NCBI GenBank assembly: GCA_965200955.1
Contig: OZ241742.1
Span: forward strand, 434,001 to 498,000
Direction of reading: 5' to 3'
DNA: 64,000 bases
From: Bin80 sp026708685
GTDB lineage: Bacteria > Bacteroidota > Rhodothermia > Rhodothermales > Bin80
Below, in pieces: positions 56,583-64,000 of the stretch. A program made the translations under genes and the position numbers. The notes beneath the pieces are model-generated. The model searched no databases. It had not been told where the DNA came from and worked only from the letters and a program-made list of their open reading frames with translations. Within the stretch, counting starts at the first letter, position 1, and every line of letters begins with the position of its first letter.

Positions 56583-56978
56583 ATGGCAAACCTTACTGAA
56601 TTTATTGCACTGGGTCGCAGAAAAACGTCTACGGCCCGTGTCTATTTACGGCCAGGCACTGGTCAGGTTTTGATTAACCGACGACCGCTTGAGGACTATT
56701 TTAAAATTGAAACTCGTCGTCAGGCGTTACTTTCACCTTTTGAAGTGACCGACACCGTTGGACAATTTGACCTAGTTGTGAATGTCAAGGGTGGTGGTCT
56801 CACTGGTCAGTCTGAAGCGATTCGACTCGGTGCTTCACGTGCACTGGTCAAGGCAGACGAAGACCACCGCAAGGCTTTAAGGGATGCTGGATTTTTGACG
56901 CGCGATCCTCGAATGGTGGAGCGAAAAAAATACGGTCGTCCCAAGGCACGCAAACGTTTCCAGTTCTCCAAACGATAA
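56583..56978 (+). CDS. rpsI: 30S ribosomal protein S9
   Basis: A 131-residue S9. It has ALGRRKTSTARVYLRPGTG at the start and ends in the conserved KARKRFQFSKR, whose final Lys-Arg reaches the P-site tRNA. It lies 27 bases after rplM. Confidence 0.96.
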   Translation: MANLTEFIALGRRKTSTARVYLRPGTGQVLINRRPLEDYFKIETRRQALLSPFEVTDTVGQFDLVVNVKGGGLTGQSEAIRLGASRALVKADEDHRKALRDAGFLTRDPRMVERKKYGRPKARKRFQFSKR

Positions 56979-57008
56979 CCTCTCATTTCGCACGGGATTT
57001 GATGCGTG

Positions 57009-57052
57009 GCCGGGTGCCTTTCTGGTTGGTCACTGCAGGCGATTACCCCGGC
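57009..57052 (+). promoter_or_regulatory. Possible structured leader of rpsB
   Basis: In the 96-base gap before rpsB, GCCGGG at 57009-57014 pairs perfectly with CCCGGC at 57047-57052, enclosing further GCC/GGC complementarity. The segment is distinctly GC-richer than its surroundings. It could be a leader RNA for S2 autoregulation, known in principle for rpsB-tsf operons, or a processing hairpin. There is no T-tract after it. Confidence 0.3.
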
Positions 57053-57074
57053 GGCTTAACCCACTTCACATTAC

Positions 57075-57851
57075 ATGTCAACATCTCTTCACACTTCAGA
57101 CTCAACAGAACCTGTGGTTTCTGTTGAAGATCTTCTCAAGGCTGGGACGCATTTTGGTCATTTGACCAGCAGGTGGAATCCCAAGATGCGCGATTACATC
57201 TTTATGCAGCGCAACGGGATTCATATCATTGATCTGTTACAAACCCAAAAAATGCTCTCTCATGCTGCCTCTACCGCCGCGCGTTTTGCAAAACAGGGAA
57301 AAACGGTCCTGTTTGTAGGAACGAAAAAACAGGCCAAAGACACGGTTCGACAAGCGGCCGAATCCTGTGAATCGCCCTTTGTTGTGGAGCGTTGGCTGGG
57401 TGGAACCCTCACGAATTTTCAGACCATCCGAAATAGCATTCGTCGTATGGAAGATCTGGCCAAGCTGGGTAAAGACGGCACGCTTGATCAACTCAAGAAG
57501 AAAGAGCGCCTGATGAAGTCCCGAGAGTTGGACAAGTTGCAGCGAAACCTTGGTGGAATTGCAAAAATGCCCCGAACTCCTGGCTGCCTCTTTATCGTTG
57601 ATATTCGGCGTGAACGGATTGCCGTGGATGAGGCTCGGAAACTTGGAATTCCGATCATTGCCATGGTTGATTCCAACTGTGACCCCGATCTGGTCAACTA
57701 TGTGATCCCCTGTAATGATGATGCATTTAAATCCATTGAGATCATTACCAATACGATTGCTCAGGCGGTCAATGAAGGACGCAAGGCGGCTGAAGTACAA
57801 GCTGCCAATAAAAAGGCCGAACGGGAGAAGCGTAAAGAAAACAAAAAGTGA
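57075..57851 (+). CDS. rpsB: 30S ribosomal protein S2
   Basis: A 258-residue S2 with the signatures LLKAGTHFGHLTSRWNPKM and FIMQRNGIHIIDLLQT, then TNFQTIRNSIRRM, and PGCLFIVDIRRERIAVDEA with NSNCDPD-type sequence (DSNCDPDLVNYVIP). A basic tail follows. It starts the rpsB-tsf-pyrH-frr series. Confidence 0.96.
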   Translation: MSTSLHTSDSTEPVVSVEDLLKAGTHFGHLTSRWNPKMRDYIFMQRNGIHIIDLLQTQKMLSHAASTAARFAKQGKTVLFVGTKKQAKDTVRQAAESCESPFVVERWLGGTLTNFQTIRNSIRRMEDLAKLGKDGTLDQLKKKERLMKSRELDKLQRNLGGIAKMPRTPGCLFIVDIRRERIAVDEARKLGIPIIAMVDSNCDPDLVNYVIPCNDDAFKSIEIITNTIAQAVNEGRKAAEVQAANKKAEREKRKENKK

Positions 57852-57972
57852 CCACCCCTGTCTATTATCTCATTGGTTGATCTCTGTGGATGGTCATCGC
57901 ATTTTTCGCTGTCTATCTCAGTGAATTTCTTGTACTTTGATTCTAACAACCCTTCAATAAGACCATATCTCT

Positions 57973-58812
57973 ATGACTCAAGTGTCCATTTCAGCAAAAG
58001 ATGTAAAGCAACTCCGGGATCAGACGGGGGCAGGTATGATGGACTGCAAGCAAGCTTTGCTTGATTCCAATGGCGATATCAATACTGCCATTGACCTGTT
58101 GCGCAAGAAAGGGCAGAAGGTTGCCGCAAAGCGTGCTGACCGAGAAGCACTGCAGGGCCTTGTTCTAACGCGAATGGATGACTCTGCAAAGACTGGAATC
58201 ATTGTAGAGGTCAATTGCGAGACTGATTTTGTCGCACGCAATCAGGAATTCGTTACCTTTTCTGAAGCGGTAGCGGATCTCATCCTTGCAGCTCAGCCAT
58301 CCACTCTTGAGCAGCTACTGGCCCTGCCGCTTGTCAATGATCGGACCGTTGCGGAAACGGTTCTTGATCTCACGGGAAAAATTGGTGAAAAGCTTGGCGT
58401 GCGCCGATTTCACACTCTCTCTTCAAGTAACGGAATCGTGGTTGACTATGTTCATCCTGGAGCACGACTAGGGGTTCTGGTTGCCCTCAAGGGGAGTGGA
58501 GATCTTACGCCCACTGGCCGTGATGTAGCTATGCAAGTTGCTGCCCTTAATCCAGTGGCTGCCCACCGCCGTGATGTCTCCGATGAGATCCAGGAGAAAG
58601 AACTGGAGATTGGCCGTGAAGCCGCACGACTGGAAGGGAAGCCTGAGAAGATTCTTGAACGAATTGCACAAGGCAAACTTGAGCGTTTCTTCAAGGACAA
58701 TGTTCTTGTTGAACAGCCTTTTGTGAAAGATGCTTCCAAACGGGTCAAGGATGTCTTGAAACAGGCTGGAGCAGATGTAGAGGGCTTTGTTCGGTGTGCC
58801 TTAGGTGAATGA
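57973..58812 (+). CDS. tsf: Translation elongation factor Ts
   Basis: Guanine-nucleotide exchange factor of EF-Tu (279 aa). The N-terminal UBA-like domain has LRDQTGAGMMDCKQAL, followed by LRKKGQKVAAKRADREA and the conserved EVNCETDFVARN. Two core subdomains and a C-terminal module follow. Length is normal for the two-subdomain bacterial form. Confidence 0.96.
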   Translation: MTQVSISAKDVKQLRDQTGAGMMDCKQALLDSNGDINTAIDLLRKKGQKVAAKRADREALQGLVLTRMDDSAKTGIIVEVNCETDFVARNQEFVTFSEAVADLILAAQPSTLEQLLALPLVNDRTVAETVLDLTGKIGEKLGVRRFHTLSSSNGIVVDYVHPGARLGVLVALKGSGDLTPTGRDVAMQVAALNPVAAHRRDVSDEIQEKELEIGREAARLEGKPEKILERIAQGKLERFFKDNVLVEQPFVKDASKRVKDVLKQAGADVEGFVRCALGE

Positions 58813-58830
58813 CCTGTCTGCTCTTCGTCC

Positions 58831-59571
58831 ATGCCCCTGCAACCCGATCAAGCCAAACGTCCAGTCTATAAACGAGTTCTGGTCAAACTGAGCGGAGAAT
58901 CACTCCTTGGTGATCAGTCCTATGGGATTGATGCTCAGGTTCTGACAGACTGGGCCGGCGATCTCAAGACGGTGGTGGATCAAGGGATTGAACTGGCTAT
59001 TGTCATCGGGGGTGGAAATATTTTTCGTGGTGTACAAACAACCACGCATGGGATGACACGTGCTCACGGTGATTATATGGGTATGCTGGCAACCATGATC
59101 AATGCGATGGCCCTGCAGGACGCTCTGGAGCAACTTGAGTTGAAAACAAGACTCCTTTCAAGTATTAAGATGGCAGAAATTGCAGAGCCCTTCATTCGTC
59201 GACGTGCTATCCGGCATCTAGAAAAGGGCCGAGTGGTTATTTTTGGAGCGGGGACGGGAAATCCGTATTTTACGACCGATACCGCTGCAGCTCTACGTGC
59301 TCTGGAAATTGATGCCGAGGTGCTACTGAAAGCAACGCGCGTGGACGGGATCTACTCGGCAGATCCTGAAATCACCCAGCAGGCCGAACTTTATTCAGAC
59401 ATCACGGGGGCAGAAGTGATTCAGAGAGGACTTCGGGTCATGGACAAGACGGCCTTTACACTCTGTGAGGAGTCAAAGATGCCCATTGTCGTTTTCAACA
59501 TGAATACACGGGGCAACCTGCAAAGAATTGTCTTTGGAGAAAACGTTGGATCTACCGTACATTGGGACTAG
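58831..59571 (+). CDS. pyrH: UMP kinase
   Basis: Phosphorylates UMP to UDP (246 aa). It shows VLVKLSGESLLGD near the start, AIVIGGGNIFRGV, the GTGNPYFTTDTAAALRA segment, and the lysine-containing KATRVDGIYSADP. It lies 18 bases after tsf, in the usual tsf-pyrH-frr order. Confidence 0.96.
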   Translation: MPLQPDQAKRPVYKRVLVKLSGESLLGDQSYGIDAQVLTDWAGDLKTVVDQGIELAIVIGGGNIFRGVQTTTHGMTRAHGDYMGMLATMINAMALQDALEQLELKTRLLSSIKMAEIAEPFIRRRAIRHLEKGRVVIFGAGTGNPYFTTDTAAALRALEIDAEVLLKATRVDGIYSADPEITQQAELYSDITGAEVIQRGLRVMDKTAFTLCEESKMPIVVFNMNTRGNLQRIVFGENVGSTVHWD

Positions 59572-59588
59572 GCACTTTCTTTTTCAAG

Positions 59589-60158
59589 ATGCTTGACGAA
59601 CTTTTTCAACTCATCCTGTCCGACAGCACCGATCAAATGGACCGCTCTTTGCAACATTTGAACAAGGAGCTGCTCTCCATTCGTGCTGGGCGATCCTCGC
59701 CAGCGATGCTGGAAAATGTGCGTGTAGAGTTTTATGGCAGTGTTTCTCCATTGAATCAACTCGCCACTGTCAGTGCACCTCAGCCAGACTTGGTTGTTGT
59801 TACCCCATGGGATAAATCATCCATCTCTGCCATTGAAAAAGCAATTCTGTCTGCAAATATAGGGCTGAATCCATCCAATGATGGCACGATCGTCAGGGTA
59901 CCCATTCCTCCTCTGACTGAAGAGCGAAGGGTTGAACTCTGCAAACATGTTCGTCATGTGGGTGAACAGACAAAAATATCCATCCGCAATATTCGTCGTG
60001 CAACAAAATTTGAACTCAAGTCTACGCAGGAGGAAGAAAATCTTTCGGAAGACATGCGATATCATGCCGAAGATTTGCTCCAAAAGGAAACCGATCGTTT
60101 TGTAGAATCCATTGATAAAACCCTACGTCAGAAAGAAGCAGACATCATGGAAGTGTAA
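59589..60158 (+). CDS. frr: Ribosome recycling factor
   Basis: Splits post-termination ribosomes with EF-G (189 aa from the ATG at 59589). The signatures LNKELLSIRAGRSSPAMLENV and VVTPWDKSSISAIEKAI, the IPPLTEERRVELCKHV segment and a C-terminal helix are all present. The frame is open 27 bases earlier, inside pyrH, but the chosen ATG gives the normal N-terminus and lies 17 bases after the pyrH stop. Confidence 0.94.
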   Translation: MLDELFQLILSDSTDQMDRSLQHLNKELLSIRAGRSSPAMLENVRVEFYGSVSPLNQLATVSAPQPDLVVVTPWDKSSISAIEKAILSANIGLNPSNDGTIVRVPIPPLTEERRVELCKHVRHVGEQTKISIRNIRRATKFELKSTQEEENLSEDMRYHAEDLLQKETDRFVESIDKTLRQKEADIMEV

Positions 60159-60160
60159 CT

Positions 60161-60248
60161 GGAGAGGTGCCGGAGCGGTCGAACGGGCTCGCCTGGAAAG
60201 CGAGTGTGCCCTAACCGGGTACCGGGGGTTCGAATCCCTCCCTCTCCG
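60161..60248 (+). tRNA. tRNA-Ser (anticodon GGA)
   Basis: A class II tRNA of 88 bases. Acceptor GGAGAGG pairs with CCTCTCC, the anticodon stem is CTCGC/GCGAG with loop CTGGAAA, there is a long variable arm, and the T arm is CGGGGG/CCCTCC-type with a TTCGAAT loop. The discriminator is G. CCA is not encoded. It starts 2 bases after the frr stop, on the same strand, and is likely cut from the same transcript. Confidence 0.95.
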
Positions 60249-60343
60249 CAGTTGTTGTCTTTCATCATCAGATTGGATGCGTCACCTTTGGATGATGGTT
60301 CCCTATGCATATTGCTCTTCCACTTTCCATCTGAACCAATAGC

Positions 60344-60910
60344 ATGACGATCTTGAATCAATACAAACTCATTGGCGTGACCGCTCCCAGTGGTGCTGGA
60401 AAATCTACGATTGCCAAACGAGTTCTTGACGAATTTTCGTCCATGAGGCTGTCGGTTTCTGTCACGACACGCCCCCCAAGATCTTACGAACGTCACGGTC
60501 GAGAGTATTATTTCGTTTCCACACCGGAATTCAAGCGTCTCATTGCCGAGGATGCATTACTGGAATACGAAGAGGTTTACCCCAATTGTTTCTATGGAAC
60601 TCCTCTGTCGGAGTTGATGGACACTAACACCCCTGTCCTTCTTGATCTTGATGTCAAAGGGGCTGCCAATGTACGTATGCATTATGGAGGTTTTTTTGTT
60701 TTTATTGCTCCACCTTCCATAGAGGAGCTAGAGCGCCGGCTGATTCAGCGGGGAACGGAATCCACCGATACACTCAACCAGCGACTGAAGCGTGCAGAGC
60801 TTGAACTTACGTATTCTGATCAGTTTGATGCTGTGGTCATCAATGACTCTCTTGAGACCGCTGCTCAGCAGACGATCTCCCTCATCAAAACGCACCTGAA
60901 TGATGAGTGA
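60344..60910 (+). CDS. gmk: Guanylate kinase
   Basis: Phosphorylates GMP to GDP (188 aa). The P-loop APSGAGKST is at about 14-22, followed by VSVTTRPPRSYERHGREYYFV (shortened) for GMP binding, EYEEVYPNCFYGTP, and LLDLDVKGAANV. Its last codons overlap the coaBC start by 11 bases. Confidence 0.95.
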   Translation: MTILNQYKLIGVTAPSGAGKSTIAKRVLDEFSSMRLSVSVTTRPPRSYERHGREYYFVSTPEFKRLIAEDALLEYEEVYPNCFYGTPLSELMDTNTPVLLDLDVKGAANVRMHYGGFFVFIAPPSIEELERRLIQRGTESTDTLNQRLKRAELELTYSDQFDAVVINDSLETAAQQTISLIKTHLNDE

Positions 60911-62117
60911 GTCATCACCTGTTACCACATTACGCGGTAAACGGATACTCCTAGGTGTCACTGGAAGTATTGCAGCCTACAAGGCGGCTGACTTGGTTCG
61001 TCAATTGAAAAAGGCAGGGGCGGAAGTACAGGTCTTAATGACCGATTACGCGACAAAGTTTATTCCAGAAATTACACTGGCTACCCTTTCGGGGCAAAGC
61101 GTTCTGAATGATCTTTTTGAATCAGGTGATACAAAGGCTTGGACAAAACATATCACCTTAGGCCATTGGGCTGACCTCTTTCTGATTGCACCAACAACAG
61201 CTCAGACATTGGCAAAACTGGCATCCGGTTTTTCGGATAACATGCTGACAGCAACCGCTTTGGCAGCCCGATGCCCTGTGCTGGTTTGCCCGGCGATGGA
61301 TCATGATATGTATCTGCATCCAGCTGTTGTCTCAAATATTGAACGTCTTGCCGAACTGGGATATCATATCCTGCCACCTGAGCATGGAGAACTGGCCAGC
61401 GGCATGGTTGGCATGGGTCGCCTACCCAATGTAGAAACCATCGTAGAACATGTTTCTATGCATCTAAAGAAGACCCTAGATGGGAAACGGGCTCTTGTGA
61501 CGGCTGGTCCTACTCAAGAGCCCATTGATCCTGTACGAGTATTGACCAATCCTTCAACTGGAACCATGGGATTTGCACTTGCACAGGAACTTGCACACCG
61601 CGGAGCACAGATCACCCTCATCGCCGGTCCGACACTGCTCTCTACTCCAGTGGGCGTTGATCGCGTCAATGTCACCACCAGTGCCGAGATGCTTCAGTCC
61701 GTACTGTCACATAAAGACGCAGACTATATTTTTATGGCTGCCGCAGTGGCTGACTATACCCCTGTGAAGACGCATGCACTGAAACTCAAAAAACAGAAAG
61801 ATGAGATCGTCGTGCATCTCCAGAAAACCACGGATATCCTCGCCCAACTTGGGCAACTACGTAGCGATGATCAACTCTTGGTCGGCTTTGCCATGGAAAC
61901 TGGTAATGGACTGGAACATGCCCAGAAAAAGCTTGAGCAAAAGAATCTGGACTGGATTGTCCTCAATGACTTGCACGACGAGGGGGCTGGATTTGGTACG
62001 GAGACTAATCGGGTGACCTTGATTTCCAAAGACGGTGCATGCTATCCCATGGAAACGATGCCAAAACAGGAAGTAGCATCTGCGTTATTGGATCACATCC
62101 TGGTTCACTGTGAATAA
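60900..62117 (+). CDS. coaBC: Phosphopantothenoylcysteine decarboxylase / synthetase
   Basis: Bifunctional coenzyme A biosynthesis enzyme (405 aa). The N-terminal flavin-dependent decarboxylase shows LLGVTGSIAAYKAADLVR, APTTAQTLAKLASGFSDNML, CPAMDHDMY and the substrate-recognition motif ASGMVGMGRLP. The C-terminal CTP-dependent ligase begins KRALVTAGPTQEPIDPVRVL, with later segments AAAVADYTP and VGFAMETGNG. The start is one of two adjacent ATGs at 60900 and 60903, inside the gmk end. Confidence 0.95.
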   Translation: MMSESSPVTTLRGKRILLGVTGSIAAYKAADLVRQLKKAGAEVQVLMTDYATKFIPEITLATLSGQSVLNDLFESGDTKAWTKHITLGHWADLFLIAPTTAQTLAKLASGFSDNMLTATALAARCPVLVCPAMDHDMYLHPAVVSNIERLAELGYHILPPEHGELASGMVGMGRLPNVETIVEHVSMHLKKTLDGKRALVTAGPTQEPIDPVRVLTNPSTGTMGFALAQELAHRGAQITLIAGPTLLSTPVGVDRVNVTTSAEMLQSVLSHKDADYIFMAAAVADYTPVKTHALKLKKQKDEIVVHLQKTTDILAQLGQLRSDDQLLVGFAMETGNGLEHAQKKLEQKNLDWIVLNDLHDEGAGFGTETNRVTLISKDGACYPMETMPKQEVASALLDHILVHCE

Positions 62118-62373
62118 AATATGAATCTCTTGTGCATAATTTGTGAATTTGGTTGCAATTTATGTTGTGAGGTGTGAGTTCAATGGTTTGGTAGTATATT
62201 CTTGTTATCCTGACCATCTAACATTTACTTTTCTTAACACCATCTGATTGTGGGTGCATTTTGTTGACGATGTTCTCCGCTATCGTCTTTGAAAAGACTG
62301 GTGATCATGATAGAGTTCTGCTGTTAGGATCTTTACACCTAGGGAAATCCTTCCCGTTTTATCTATCTAATCC

Positions 62374-63066
62374 ATGAATGAGGCCCTTCGCAGTCTCCAA
62401 AATTTTCTTTCCGATCAGATCCGTATGCATGGACCAATCGTACCGTTAGATCCTCCCAAATCCTTCACGCAGAAGATCATGGAGATCGTGGATCCCGCTC
62501 ATCCTGTTCACGGGTTGAATTCTCTGAATGAGCTGAGAGATTATGTCTCTTCAACGGTTCTTACTCCGATTGATGAAGATCGCACAAATGCTGTTTTTGG
62601 AGAGGGGAATCCCTCCGCAGATATCATGCTGGTTGGAGAAGCACCAGGGGCTGAGGAGGATCGCACTGGAAAACCTTTTGTCGGCCGTGCCGGACAATTA
62701 TTGGATAAAATGCTGGCCGCGATAGATCTTTCACGTCAGGATATTTATATCGCGAATACGCTAAAGTCGCGTCCACCCAAGAATCGTAATCCGAATCCTG
62801 ACGAAATCTCTGCACATCTTCCTATCCTCTATCGACAGATGTCTCTCGTTGACCCGAGGTTCATCTTGTGTCTTGGGCTCGTGGCCAGCCAAACCCTTTT
62901 GGGCTCCCATGATTCGCTCACCAAGCTTCGACAGCACACACATTCTTTCTACGGGGCTACATTATTGGTCACCTACCACCCGGCGGCACTTTTACGTAAT
63001 GCAACATGGAAAAGGCCTACATGGGAAGATTTAAAACAATTACGTTATCTTTATCAAACTAAATAG
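62374..63066 (+). CDS. Family-4 uracil-DNA glycosylase homologue without Fe-S cysteines
   Basis: A 230-residue member of the UdgA/family-4 UDG group. Motif 1 is VGEAPGAEED at 87-96, then GKPFVGRAGQLLDKML; the NTLKSRPPKNRNP segment is at about 128-140 and the HPAALLRN motif at 202-209. In the family four cysteines hold a 4Fe-4S cluster. Here the first CxxC region reads SSTVLTP, KCRPP reads KSRPP, and the last ligand region reads SAHLPIL. The only cysteine in the protein is C166, in another place. The enzyme either folds without the cluster or has changed function. It lies between coaBC and dnaB. Confidence 0.85.
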   Translation: MNEALRSLQNFLSDQIRMHGPIVPLDPPKSFTQKIMEIVDPAHPVHGLNSLNELRDYVSSTVLTPIDEDRTNAVFGEGNPSADIMLVGEAPGAEEDRTGKPFVGRAGQLLDKMLAAIDLSRQDIYIANTLKSRPPKNRNPNPDEISAHLPILYRQMSLVDPRFILCLGLVASQTLLGSHDSLTKLRQHTHSFYGATLLVTYHPAALLRNATWKRPTWEDLKQLRYLYQTK

Positions 63067-63088
63067 AGGAGGCATTACACTCATATAG

Positions 63089-64000
63089 ATGGAGGCATTT
63101 CGACATTCATCATCCGTTCAGGTTCATCAGTTGCAGGATTCATCAGGTAGAATTCCTCCTCAGGCGATTGATGTGGAGCAGTATGTTCTAGGATCCATGC
63201 TGATGGATCCTAAGTCTGTAAGTATTGCTAGCTCCATTTTGCCTGCTGATGCATTCTATCTTCCAAAGCATACAGCAATTTATGAGGCCCTTCTGGATCT
63301 CTCTAATAAAAACCAGCCGACAGATCTGATTACTGTTTCTGAGAGATTGCGATCTCAGAAACAGCTAGAGATGATCGGAGGAATCCCTTATCTAGCAGAG
63401 TTGACGGATCGAATATCAACATCCGCGAACACGGAGCGTCATGCACGCATCATCATTGAAAAATCTCTGCTCCGCAAAGTGATTGGCTCTATGTCCAAGC
63501 GCATCACTGAAGCCTATGATCCATCAACGGATGCTTTTGATCTTCTTGATGAAGCAGAAAGCGATCTATTTAAGATCTCTCACAGTCAAGTTCGTCGTTC
63601 AACCCAAATGCTCAAAGATATCCTTCAGGAAACGATCTCGCATTTACAAACGATTAGCCACCGTGATCGTCTGCTCTCTGGCATCACCAGTGGTTTCTAC
63701 GACCTTGACAAACTTACAGGGGGATGGCAGAATTCTGACCTGATTATCATCGCTGGTCGACCCTCTATGGGAAAATGTGTGGATGCCGATACACCGATCT
63801 TGCAGTCTGACGGTCAACTGATCCGTATTTCTGACCTCTATCAGCACAGAAACGCTCATATCCTAACGCTTGCAGAAGACCGACGCTTTTCGATCACACA
63901 ACCCTCAGCATATCTCTATGACGGAATCAAGCCCGTATATCGTGTCACGACTCGGTTAGGCCGAAGCGTGAGCACCACTTTATCACATCCGTTTCTGACC
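63089..64000 (+). CDS. dnaB: Replicative DNA helicase DnaB, intein-interrupted, partial
   Basis: The first 304 codons of the replicative helicase gene, running off the window. Residues 1 to about 165 are the primase-binding N-terminal domain (PPQAIDVEQYVLGSMLMDP, YLPKHTAIYEALLDL). The RecA-like domain then begins (GITSGFYDLDKLTGGWQ, LIIIAGRPSMGK). After Walker A Lys229 the host sequence breaks into an intein at Cys230. The ATG at 63089 lies 22 bases after the UDG stop, preceded by GAGG at 63067-63070 as part of a purine-rich run. Confidence 0.93.
   Translation, partial: MEAFRHSSSVQVHQLQDSSGRIPPQAIDVEQYVLGSMLMDPKSVSIASSILPADAFYLPKHTAIYEALLDLSNKNQPTDLITVSERLRSQKQLEMIGGIPYLAELTDRISTSANTERHARIIIEKSLLRKVIGSMSKRITEAYDPSTDAFDLLDEAESDLFKISHSQVRRSTQMLKDILQETISHLQTISHRDRLLSGITSGFYDLDKLTGGWQNSDLIIIAGRPSMGKCVDADTPILQSDGQLIRISDLYQHRNAHILTLAEDRRFSITQPSAYLYDGIKPVYRVTTRLGRSVSTTLSHPFLT
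63776..64000 (+). mobile_element. DnaB intein, N-terminal part
   Basis: In-frame intein starting at Cys230, directly after GRPSMGK of the helicase P-loop. Block A is CVDADTPILQSDGQLIRISD. Block B is visible as GRSVSTTLSHPFLT, with the catalytic TxxH pattern (Thr-Leu-Ser-His). The stretch GIKPVYRVTTRLGRS is close to my memory of the Rhodothermus marinus DnaB intein, which occupies the same site. The C-terminal splice junction and any homing endonuclease lie beyond the window. Confidence 0.93.

Noticed and set aside
1..64000. CRISPR arrays, rRNA genes and prophage structural genes
   Set aside because: No regularly spaced direct repeats, no rRNA sequence and no capsid, tail or terminase motifs were seen.

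Overview
The window looks like the replication-origin region of a bacterial chromosome from the Rhodothermota/Bacteroidota side of the tree. The strongest hint is the start of an intein inside dnaB, at the P-loop site also used by the Rhodothermus marinus DnaB intein and with similar sequence. A membrane-anchored SdhC of the cytochrome b558 type and a small outer-membrane beta-barrel protein point to a Gram-negative, respiring cell. Base composition is moderate to AT-rich. The phylum call is an inference from memory of protein families; 16S or marker-gene placement would be decisive.

Layout. 0-5 kb: decayed coding fragments, then a polyamine/spermidine-type ABC importer operon (minus strand). 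5.5-7 kb: a DUF262 + HEPN gene pair (candidate defence module). 7.5-19 kb: housekeeping genes: nadE; a minus-strand operon of an RNase E/G homologue, a beta-barrel protein, a small conserved protein, an MBL hydrolase and aroQ; citrate synthase; sdhCAB; a cation/Ca2+ exchanger. 19.2-22.5 kb: gene-poor region with a frameshifted ORF, a SEL1-like protein and a decayed IS4-type transposase. 22.5-30.7 kb: murQ, mfd, then rsmG, mnmG and mnmE on the minus strand, with a perfect parS site forming the first codons of rsmG. 31-40 kb: an accessory island of toxin-antitoxin-like and NTPase genes: a Panacea-domain protein with a small membrane partner, a frameshifted PIN toxin with its partner, an AAA/DUF4143 ATPase overlapping a 1215-residue P-loop protein, and an orphan DUF433 antitoxin. 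40-42.6 kb: yidC, rnpA, rpmH and two tRNAs. 43.2-46.6 kb: McrBC type IV restriction. 46.7-52.7 kb: DEAD-box helicase and the fatty-acid cluster yceD-rpmF-plsX-fabH-fabD-fabG. About 53.1-53.4 kb: candidate oriC with two perfect DnaA boxes. 53.5-64 kb: dnaA, dnaN, rplM, rpsI, rpsB, tsf, pyrH, frr, tRNA-Ser, gmk, coaBC, a uracil-DNA glycosylase-family gene and dnaB, all on the plus strand.

Genes to the left of oriC (fab cluster, yidC-rnpA-rpmH, mnmE-mnmG-rsmG) mostly read leftward and those to the right read rightward, as expected for leading-strand placement around an origin at about 53.2 kb. The canonical order rpmH-rnpA-yidC-mnmE-mnmG-rsmG is present but split by the 31-40 kb island between yidC and mnmE.

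The best candidate for an undescribed system is the overlapping pair at 33926-38859: a DUF4143 ATPase with a nuclease-like C-terminus, and a giant STAND-like NTPase with a long, probably helical-repeat tail. Next come the DUF262-HEPN pair and the Panacea/small-membrane-protein pair, the latter with an in-frame TGA. Two ordinary enzymes show striking losses: the RNase E/G homologue has no cysteine at all (no Zn-link), and the family-4 UDG homologue lacks the four Fe-S cysteines.
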